Source: Limnephilus marmoratus
Taxonomy: Eukaryota; Arthropoda; Insecta; Trichoptera; Limnephilidae
Direction: 5' to 3'
Length of the DNA: 64,000 nt
Assembly: GCA_917880885.1 (NCBI GenBank)
Contig: OU862920.1
Coordinates: 36,367,019-36,431,018 of the forward strand
Shown here: one piece after another, positions 55,263 to 64,000 of the stretch
How the letters are laid out: each line of letters opens with the position of its first letter
Position numbering within the stretch: the first letter of the stretch is position 1
The notes under the pieces: model-generated
Told to the model about the DNA's origin: nothing
Seen by the model: only the letters and a program-made list of their open reading frames with translations
Databases searched by the model: none
Made by a program: the position numbers and the translations under genes

Positions 55263-55636
55263 AAAAAGTCTCGTGCAAATTGGCGCTATCAATTATCTTT
55301 TAAGTCGGTAAAAATCATGCTTTCAAGGATTATCTGTCAAGCAGTCGGAAGATATTCTGACACGGATGAACGCTGGTCTATTACAACGTAAATTTGTATT
55401 GTTCTAGAACTAAGTGGGAACGTCTATGATCGGAATAAATATTGAACGAGTGTCGATAAAATGCTCATTTTCCTTACTAAACGTGGATTTTTTTCTTTAT
55501 GTTAAAACCAGACCACAAGGAAAGTCCCGGGTATAATGTGAATATGATACCTACCCAAGATTTGGAATTTAAGGAAAATGAAGGAAATATTATGAAATGG
55601 AGATATGATATGATAACCAAAACGGTTATTTATATT

Positions 55637-55687
55637 AAAACATAATCTTAATATCTATTAATATCATATATATTAAGATTATGTTTT
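55637..55687. repeat. hairpin, 18-bp arms
   Basis: AAAACATAATCTTAATAT (55637-55654) and its exact reverse complement (55670-55687), with a 15-nt loop. Confidence 0.85.
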
Positions 55688-56566
55688 CAAAGATTATATG
55701 TCATCATAATATTACTTTTTAAAACAATCGTTTTTTTTAAGTAACCATCCATTTACGCAATATGATTGGACAAAATCATTTTATCATATTTTCATAAAAT
55801 GACTTGTTTTCTGAATACAGGAAGAAATCTAGTCAAAACTTTTTTTCAAAAACCTTTCAGGTGTCAAAATACTAAGTTTAAATTTCAAACCTGTCACCAT
55901 TGGTTGACCATTGTCAAATAATAAACATGTCACCTACAGCGCACACAAAAACGCGTATTATTTCAAACATTGATCCACATTTTTTTAAAATATTATTATT
56001 ATGATAGGAGTGCAAAAGTGGTATACCTATTAAGTACACCTTGGAGATTAGGAGAATCACGTTTTCGGTGAAATATTCGAAAATTATATTAACCCCCCAG
56101 TCGTCGAACATATGCTGTCCAAAAGTCAAAATATTTCCAATTTGCATTAAAATTCAAATACATTGAACACAAACTAATAACTATTTTTGAAAGGTGTTAA
56201 AACACGCTTAAAATTTTATTATTAGAAATAACCATGTATTTTTTAAATATATAAAAACGTCAGAAAATTACTTTTAAAAGTTTTAAAAATGGAACACGTA
56301 CCGTTTTTTTCTAATTAAAGTTATTGGTAATGAAAAAAACGCATACTCACAAGTTTTATCAAAAAAGTGCAAAAGTTAATTCTTATAATAATTAATATAT
56401 TATTATTTTTAAATTGCTTTCATAAAGGTGTCCATTTTAAATATTTTGTGGTTAACTTTTAAATTTGTGTTGTTTTTTTTCTTTCTCATACTGTTTAGAT
56501 TAAATTTTTCGCTATTAGTGTATATACCAATAAGAGAGTTTTCATTATACATATTTACGAATGATA
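55688..56566. other. unassigned AT-rich DNA
   Basis: Nothing recognised. Confidence 0.4.
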
Positions 56567-56899
56567 TAATATGTTTTATCGATAATGTCGGTAAATTGTC
56601 ATCGCTCCCCAGCACGACTGCAGGCCGCTAATGAACAAATAATGGTTCCATGCCAATTAATCAAGTCAACTCAACAACTCTTTGAAAAGTCATTAAAAGC
56701 TATGAAAAAAATAATTTTAAAATAGCCGGTAACCCTAACCTTACGTAACCTATTTTAAACCTAACGTAATAACGTAGTAACGTTCACGTCAAATAAATTA
56801 GGAACAGTTAGTCGTTGTGAACTGTTGTTTGTTTGTTAGCGGCCGGCAGTCGTGCTCCGGAGCGATGACAAGTTACCGACATTTTCGATAAAAACTATA
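56567..56899. mobile_element. long-TIR MITE
   Basis: The left arm (ATCGATAATGTCGGTAAA, TTGTCATCGCTCC, CACGACTGCAGGCCGCTAA) is matched in reverse complement at the right. The arms are about 68 bp and GC-richer than the AT-rich centre. The centre has 'taaccctaacc', 'acgtaataacgtagtaacg'. No clear target duplication; superfamily undetermined. Confidence 0.75.
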
Positions 56900-57955
56900 T
56901 CGATCGACCATGCTAGATACCCAGGAGATTCAGAACAAGTGTGAACGTATATTTTTAACTGCTCGATAACATGTCTTTATGTTTACTATTTTACCATGAT
57001 GGCGTTGTATTCCGAAATGTTAAATTTTATCCAAAGCGATGGACCGTCTGCTCTACGTCATGTTTAATTATAAAGATGCGTACAGAATCGTCAGAATCCC
57101 ACACCACTTTTTACCCCTGCTACAGAATCGTACACTCGTTGCATACATTCGTATTAAGGCGCTCGCGTCAATCACTCTGCTTCGCTTTCGATGTTGACGC
57201 GATGTTACACGCAACGTGACACATTGCACTAAATATATTTTACATTCGGTATTCAAATTCTAAAAGATTCATCCAAATACGCACCAAACAAATTATTACG
57301 AAGTCAATGTTTCTAAATTCTCATTATTTTCATTCAATTCAAGTTGCTCAACATCAGGGAAACAAACAATGTTTGAAATACAAATACAAATAGGTACCTG
57401 TATACATAAAGGTGTGTAATACAAACTTGTATTTTCGAAGCTTGTGTGAGTGCAAACATTCCTCAACGCCTCTACCACGTACAAGTTAGTATACGTCAAA
57501 GCCTTGCACTTCACAAAAAATTCCGACTTTTTTAGTCTTACAGGAATTAACACTGGCAACCTTTCTAGGAAGTGCACCAATATGAGTCGGTGGGCCTAGA
57601 TATTAGATTGCAGCAAGTTCGACCAGCGTAAAAAGGTCATATCGGTACTGTGTATTTACTGAATGATACCTACGTGCAAGTAAATAAACCTTATCAGGTG
57701 GTGTAAATGCAATCTCTTAAGTGGTTTCGAAATAGGTAGGTACGTATATTATATACGTTAACGATTCGAAAAACGAAATTTTTTGTATTACTATCAGTGT
57801 TTTAACCGCGAAAACGATAAGAAAAAAATATTTAAAAATATCGTATAAATTATCTAGCATTTTGTTTTACATCCAGCCGTTAGTTTTGGTGGTGAAAAAA
57901 AGTAGATATTACAAATTATCATAAATAAATAATTAAGAAATCATAACATAATTAA
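56900..57955. other. unassigned DNA
   Basis: Opposed short frames near 56971-57256 and a minus-strand frame at 57296-57580. No domain recognised. Confidence 0.35.
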
Positions 57956-58361
57956 GGAGACCTTGAGAAAAATAATTTCCTCGGGGCCTGTGTTACCTTT
58001 GGGGATGCTGTGTGGAGGAACTTCATAAGGAAAAAAAGGAGAGGAATTTCTGGGAAGGAAAGGGTACGAGGGGTGGGTAGGAATCTAGGAATCGGTGTAT
58101 TCAAAAGTGACGAACGCACGAATCCAGATCATAAGGTCTCCGCAAATCAGCCACTCCCGTTTTTCCCGCGGTAAGACCACAGCTGGTGGGCAAGCAGGTC
58201 CGCCGCCAAGACCTGAACACACCTCACCCGATGAACCTGGGAATCCCTACTAAGTCACCAAATGTAGCAAACCACTTTGGGTGACCTACGGCAGAGGTGT
58301 TGGTTATCCAATAAATGGTTCCCGGGGCGGCGGCGGGTGGTACTCATACCCGCCTCCCAAA
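57956..58361 (-). mobile_element. LINE 3' tail
   Basis: Complement of the tail family: the left end carries the inner hairpin (TTGAGAAAAATAATTTCCTC) and 'gatgctgtgtggag'. The right end has 'cccggggcggcggcgggtgg'. It lacks the final outer-hairpin strand and A-tail. Confidence 0.7.
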
Positions 58362-60199
58362 TTATGATATAATATCTACTAAATAAATAAAGCTAAAAGA
58401 GAACGACTGTTAAGAGTTTTATCGAAAAAACAACAAAAAAAAAAAACACAGAATATTCAAATCTATTTGCAGACGACTACACCAAGTTAGTGATGTCATG
58501 TGTGTTTGTTCGGAATTAATTTTAACATTATTCGCTTTATAAATATACCACAGTAGATACATATGTACATATTCGAAACAAGAATATTTTTTAAACGATG
58601 ATACAATAATAAAAAACTGTTGATGTCACTTAAAACTTGTCAATAACTTCAACAAGCTTAAGCCATTGGCAGTGGTTTGAAAACTATATTATAATGTAAA
58701 AATATATGCATTAAACCTACCTACTGCAACTGCGGTCTAAAACTTTAAACTAGGTGTCGACATCTAGAAATTGCGGTATTAATTTATATAATCGGTAAAC
58801 CCTTCGATATAATATGATATAAATAGTCCTGTTAATATATTAACCCGGCAATTAAAGACTTCGCATGCAATTACCTAGTGAAAAAAATCTTTTTTTTTAA
58901 ATCGTTGATAAATTAAACTTGAGAGATGGTTACAATGAAAATCTCCATAAATAAAAATGAATCCCTGTTTCCCTTGGTCACGCCATAACTTCAGAACGAC
59001 TTTACCTATTTTTTCATCTTTTTTTTTAAATTTTCTAATACTTTGTAGAAGGTTCTTACCTAAAATATCTAAAATTTAAAAAATCTTTTCTTCAAATATA
59101 CAATTTTCAGTAGTGTGTCTTTCCCGCGTAACTCGAGTTAAATGAACTCTAGAACTCGGATTTGCTTTATATTTAATTCACTTTTCAAAATTGGAACTGT
59201 GTGTTTGAAGAATCAGACAATCGAAGAGTACCTTCTTATAATATAATAGGTATTTAAAACATAAAATTATTTTACCTACCACTTTTGAAATTGGAACTAA
59301 TTTGTCGATAAATCAGACTTACCCGTGATATTCAAGAATCTGCGATATAACGTTGGAAACGTCGGCAATAAATATTTAAGAGCGTTTAACCAGCCAGCGG
59401 ACGAAAATCCACATTTCGTCGAAAGTTGTTCGTGCAGGATCGAAACGATCGTGCAGGGCGGTTACAATGAGAAAGATTAATTATTCTCCGTACCAGTTTT
59501 TTTAAATTATAACTCAATATCGAATTTATTTCCATCCAAATTAGCTATAATATATACCTTCATCCAAAAATGCTGAAAGGCGTGATGATAAAACTATTAA
59601 AATAATGTACTTTTTGTAATTATTTTTTGATTATAAGTATTTATCATTTTTCAATAATGTCTAAATTTAATAAGAATGTTAAAAAAATCTGAAATATATT
59701 AGTTTGTAAGTGCGCAAATAAATACACAAATGGACCAATTTTTGTCAAGAAACACATGTACGTACATATTTTTTAATGATTTTATTGAAACTAAAATTAA
59801 AATTCTAAAACATGCTTTTGCTAGATAAAGTATTGATTTATTTTACTGCATGATTATATTATTTGAAATGGGTGTGGTATAATACAAAATCTTTTTTGAA
59901 AATTTAACAAATCTGCTAACGACCTATGGAATAACCTTATTATACTAAAAATTTTAAAAAATTCTCTAAATTTATTACATGCGAATGCTAGATAAAAGAA
60001 CAATCTTTCGAAATCCATTTATATTTTTTTGTGGAAAAGAGTCAATAGTCTAAAATCTGATTTGAAAATGACATATTTCTGGTTTTCTCTGGTAATGCCC
60101 TCTTAAGTGACAGTTTGAAAATCTGAGAGGTAAAAAAAAGTAGATACGTTTCTGTCTCATTCATTTTTTTTTAAATAATATTTTTTTAATAAAAAAAGT
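58362..60199. other. unassigned AT-rich DNA
   Basis: 59370-59470 is somewhat GC-richer ('cgtgcagg' twice). No gene or repeat family recognised. Confidence 0.4.
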
Positions 60200-60455
60200 C
60201 AAGTGCAGTTACACGAGGCAGAAGCGAAACTTTACCAAAAAAATCTCAACCAATACTAGAAAAGTGAGGTCATAATCAAAGCGACCAATGAGCGCAGACC
60301 TAGCGAAATTTCCGTTTCATATCTCAACCAATAGGAGCCTTTAAAAATGACATCGTAATCAAAGTGACCAATGAGCGCAATTGATGCGTCGGTGCAGTAA
60401 TCGTCATTTCCGTTTCATCCGAAATCCAAATCACAGCGGGGCTATAAATCACTTC
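60200..60455 (+). mobile_element. module C element
   Basis: It has the shared head (AGTGCAGTTACACGAGGCAG, then GAAGCGAAAC) and the shared 3' part (CGTTTCATCCGAAATCCAAA, then GGGGCTATAAATCACTTCC). The core is different: two copies of 'tctcaaccaata...aatcaaag(c/t)gaccaatgagcgca' about 75 bp apart, with CCAAT boxes. Confidence 0.6.
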
Positions 60456-60739
60456 CAAAAGGAAAATAAAACCAGTAGTTACTTATACATAATTTGGATA
60501 AAATAAATTACTGAACGGTATCACTTATAAATGATATTAACTGTATTAATAAAACACTTGAAACTTTATTTTCGTAACGACCTTTTGTGTATTGGCTTGA
60601 AATTCCTATTCGATGATTTCTTTTGGCATTGAGAGATACAATAGTGAATTAGTTCTGATTTATGGATATTTTTTTTGTGTAAACACATAAGAAGTTTGTG
60701 AAAAACTAGTTTTTTATTGTCAAGTTTATTGGGTAAGTC

Positions 60740-61382
60740 CATAGACATCCAAATTCAATAGACCAGAAATAACAGGTGAGGGGAAAAATCAACTATGGCG
60801 GTACGAAGAGGGGAAGATGACTGTCATTGGTTGAAAAATTAATCTGACAGTATATAGGCATCTCGCATTATAATATCATCATTTAGTTCTTAAAAGCAAA
60901 ATCTGCTTTGAATGAATAGACCTTTTTACATGGGAGCGCGAATTGCTTGCCACGATAATAAAATATTTGCGTAGGCCAAATGTACACCCCAAAAAGATTC
61001 GCCCGTTTTCACATAGCAATATTTTTTTGCCGTGTTTAGTTAAGACACTTTTACAAATGTTTCATAATTTACTTACCCCTGTAACCAGCGACGAGCACAC
61101 TAAGGAACCGCCCACATTTATGTGCACACTGATCAGTAGGTATGTTGTATAGCACAAGCTACTGTTTTGGCGTGTTATTTTTTCGTTAAATGTATAGATG
61201 TTAGCTTCGCGCTGCCCATGGCAAGAATGATGACGTCACACATTTTAGATTCAAGCGATTCTCTATCCCCTCCACATGGGGCGAACTGGCGCCAAGGAGG
61301 AGCTCCAGCCGGTTCCATGGCGAGGGGGAAATAATACGTTTTTATCACTTAGGGCAGGTCCAGATATATTCATATGTCCGTG
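60740..61382 (+). mobile_element. 8-bp-TSD DNA element G, copy 2
   Basis: Ends CATAGACATCC and ATATGTCCGTG, flanked by perfect duplications GGTAAGTC. It is 643 bp, inverted relative to 27605-28237. TGACGTCA lies at 61231-61238. A 69-codon plus frame (60943-61152) matches the frame of copy 1, with PCLVKTLLQMFHNLLTPVTS identical. Both frames lack transposase motifs. Confidence 0.85.
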
Positions 61383-61485
61383 GGTAAGTCGGTATATTCT
61401 ATTACGTCGATGACATCGGACAAGTAAGTTGGTAGATAGAAACGCTATTCAAAGTCAATAAAGCGGAGAAGCAATAATATATTAA

Positions 61486-61781
61486 GTATAATAAAACTTT
61501 AATTTATTTGACCGTAACCGGTTTCAGCTTGATAAGACCATCTTCAGACAGGTACAAATTATTCTTAAACAACGGTTTATTTACTTAACATTTGGGTAAA
61601 GGAGGGAGAGAGGGGTGTGCACAATAATTGAATCAATTGTATTAATTACATTTGTTACTAAGTCGTCTTTGACTATTATTTATTAGAAATTTGACGGTCA
61701 AAGGAGACTTAATAAAAAATGTAATTAATTTAATTGATTAAAACCGGTTACGGTAAAATAAATTAAGGTGGAAATAAAGTT
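61486..61781. mobile_element. inverted-repeat element with hammerhead motif
   Basis: The outer arm at 61486-61523 (ending 'gaccgtaaccggttt') is inverted at 61741-61781 ('aaaccggttacggt'). The inner arms 61632-61675 and 61693-61738 are also inverted (AATCAATT...TTAATTACATTT). The left side additionally holds the ribozyme core and a G-rich tract (61594-61617), the same order as in 26608-26745. Confidence 0.65.
61508..61555 (-). ncRNA. hammerhead ribozyme-like motif
   Basis: On the minus strand: CUGAAGA (61547-61541), stem II around CUU-AUC-AAG, GAAA (61525-61522), stem III ACCG-GUUA-CGGU (61522-61511), fully paired with a 4-nt loop, then C at 61510 as the cleavage base. The core agrees with CUGANGA...GAAA. 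Stem I is weak (AAUUU/AAAUU distal pairs) and stem II is imperfect. Confidence 0.5.
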
Positions 61782-61782
61782 C

Positions 61783-64000
61783 ATGTTTGTTTCATTATAA
61801 TACATTATAATGGAATCCCACCATGAATTGTCAGTTTCAAAAATAGAAATATTGCAGAGAAGCAAATTTAAAGATTTTTTAAGTTCCACGCTGGTTAATA
61901 ATCTAAAAGAGTGTTTGCTGTCGGCAAGGTTATCTTACCAGAGATAATCTCTAGATAAAAATGATCCGTTCCTGAACTGGATAGGTAGATTAATAAAGAT
62001 TGGCAGATAATGGACCCTGATGAAAACGTAAACTTTTCTAATTATTTCGCACGATCGAGAATCTGTATTGCGACCATGCTCCAGCACTCCTAGTTGGATT
62101 GGCTGGTGCTGAGACTCGTGATGGGTTCAACAACGGCTACGAAAATACCGCCAGTTTATGGACTTAAGATTTTAAACTCGGGACCGTGGTATTGGCAGGC
62201 TAAGTACATAGTTCTGGAAGCCGGGGCGCATAACTTTGTGGCATCTACCCCCCTCACACCCCTAATGGTAGGTATACTTTATGTCGAAAAAGGTAAAAGG
62301 TACAGGTGGCTTCAAGCTTTGAACTGAAAATTTAACGTAAAACGAAATACGAGCGCTACCTACTTAACTGACTAAGCAACACGCCATTTCTCCGCAAGGC
62401 TAGGCGGAGAGGATGGAATGCTTAACATATTTGAATTGGCGCAAACCATTAGCATTCATACCTCGTAAACTTCGATTTTCGACTTCCCTCAATCAAGTAT
62501 TTGATTCAATTGATCATTTCTTGTCCTAGCGCGTCCTCGACTTTTTTCATCCAACCGCAATCACTTACTGTATCAACCTTTTGTTACATCAGTCTATTCC
62601 GCAATACGGTAATACGTGGTTTCATCAAACGTTTGACTATCACACATATGACGGTTTCACATATATGACTATCACACATGTGATAGATGACTATACTTCG
62701 TTTAGTTGTACTTCGACGATTAAAATGAGTACCAATTGAAAGTATTTATAATGTATACTCAGAAGCCGGCTAGTTGGAAGCTACTTGGTAAGGTGATTTT
62801 CAATCTGGGGTCTTCGTTTTTTCGGACTAAAAGCAGAATTAAAAAATGGGAACCATAAACATTCCGTTCTGAAAAATTCCGTGCACAAAAATCTTTGCAC
62901 ACTTCTTGAGAAAAAAAAACAATGCAATTGAACTAGAAATCCGTGCGAGGACATCGACCATAACGGCTATCTAAAACCATGACTTGGTAAATTATCATTC
63001 AATCGTGGAGCATCGTATTAGGGTGACTGAACACGAAGAAGACCTAGTGCCATAGCAAAATGGGACCTCTTGCGTTTATCGGATGGGGCGCCTTGATCGA
63101 CCGAACGGCCTTGATGCTCTATCACGTCACTTTTCTAATAATATTGCTTTCGTGATGTTTTTTATGTCAGTGTGTCAGACCATCTGTCTCCTGCTGTATT
63201 TTTAATCATGACACTAAATTGTTGATTGGGCGAGATAAACTTTCAAAATACTTTTTTAATGCTTTGGATTGTTGCGTAACAAAAAGTTCACGTTTTGAAT
63301 TTTTACGCCGGGAAAACATCTGCAATTTTTATAACCAAAATTTCATACTCTTATCAGGTGTAAAAATGTCATTTTCACGGTGAATAGGTGGGTAACTTTG
63401 TCAGAGATATATTATAGATACGTAATTTGTTGTTTTATGAAGAAGATAAATATGAAAGGTTTTTTAGAACAAGAACAAAACCTTTTCACTAAGCATACCA
63501 AGGAAATACAAAAAAATAAATAAAAGGAAGTACCAGTAAACAGTACCAGAATTGAACTCAGTACGTACGACTGCTACCCGAGCGCATTTCCCATCGGTAT
63601 TGGTAGCCATCGTAAATCCATTAAAAATCTGATATTACTGAAGCAAAGGTTAATAGTTACTGAAACTACTATTTCACGGTAGTTAAAATGTGTATTTTAT
63701 TATTGTATTTAAATCTACTTTCGTAGTAAAGTGGGTAGGTACCGACATAATACCGTAAACTGTTGTATTGTGTGCATCGGACTGGAATCGAAACCGTGAC
63801 CATTGGCTCAGATCGCAAACGCGAACCTCCTAGCCTAGGCGAGAGGCCGGTGTAAAGAAGTTTCAGATAAATTCATCTACGGTGCAGAGGTGAATGAACG
63901 TGCCAAAATCCCCCGTAGCCGCGAGTGCGTGAGAAGCATCATTATTATTCTAAGAGATAGGTATATTATTTTAAAAAATATTTTACGGTAACCGCATAAT
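61783..64000. other. unassigned DNA with two tRNA-like traces
   Basis: A 77-codon plus frame at 62094-62327 has no recognised domain. On the minus strand, B-box-like GGTTTCGATTCCAG (about 63780-63793) and GAGTTCAATTCTGG (about 63546-63559) are preceded by A-box-like stretches. They may be SINE heads, but neither is convincing. Confidence 0.35.

Overview
The window looks like AT-rich repeat-dominated nuclear DNA from an insect, most likely a moth or butterfly. The pointers are short Helitrons with TC...CTAGT ends, abundant tRNA-derived SINEs, broken non-LTR retrotransposon 3' ends, and long-TIR MITEs. The lineage is an inference; no complete gene or taxon-diagnostic locus is present. I see no bacterial-type operon, no CRISPR array and no intact protein-coding gene.

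Possible host-gene signal is sparse. One 156-bp candidate internal exon (23550-23705, phase 1-1, one membrane segment) is the best. A candidate promoter plus first exon lies at 136-297, and two GC-richer islands stand out (19420-19930 and 53745-53960). Everything recognisable as protein is a transposon relic: three LINE reverse-transcriptase C-termini (13.3, 20.0 and 26.3 kb) and two hAT transposase remnants (33.7 and 38.7 kb).

Layout. 0-5 kb: Helitrons, fold-backs and a SINE. 5-12 kb: a modular non-autonomous family (called modules A, B, C and D here) plus a TA-flanked TIR element. 12-18 kb: a hAT-like MITE, a LINE end, a Helitron inserted in a 52-bp minisatellite, and a 0.7-kb repeat rich in TGACGTCA. 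18-27 kb: MITEs, LINE ends, the candidate exon and a palindrome carrying ribozyme-like motifs. 27-35 kb: a hAT/P-like element with 8-bp target duplications, more module A copies, a fold-back, a hAT relic, and an inverted-repeat element holding a well-formed hammerhead-like motif. 36-44 kb: nested SINE and LINE copies, a 0.8-kb hAT relic and a second Helitron. 45-51 kb: two MITEs, a repeat with heat-shock-element-like arrays, and eleven copies of a 92-bp satellite. 52-64 kb: mostly unassigned AT-rich DNA with scattered copies of the same families.

The most interesting signals are three sequence classes that share one hammerhead-ribozyme layout and sit in inverted-repeat elements; the modular family whose members keep terminal hairpins while swapping cores; the conserved nested hairpin at the 3' end of one LINE family; and arrays of CRE-like and HSE-like motifs confined to transposable elements. 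Element boundaries were found by eye from paired copies, TIRs and target-site duplications. Those with matching duplications are precise; the others are good to about 10-20 bases.
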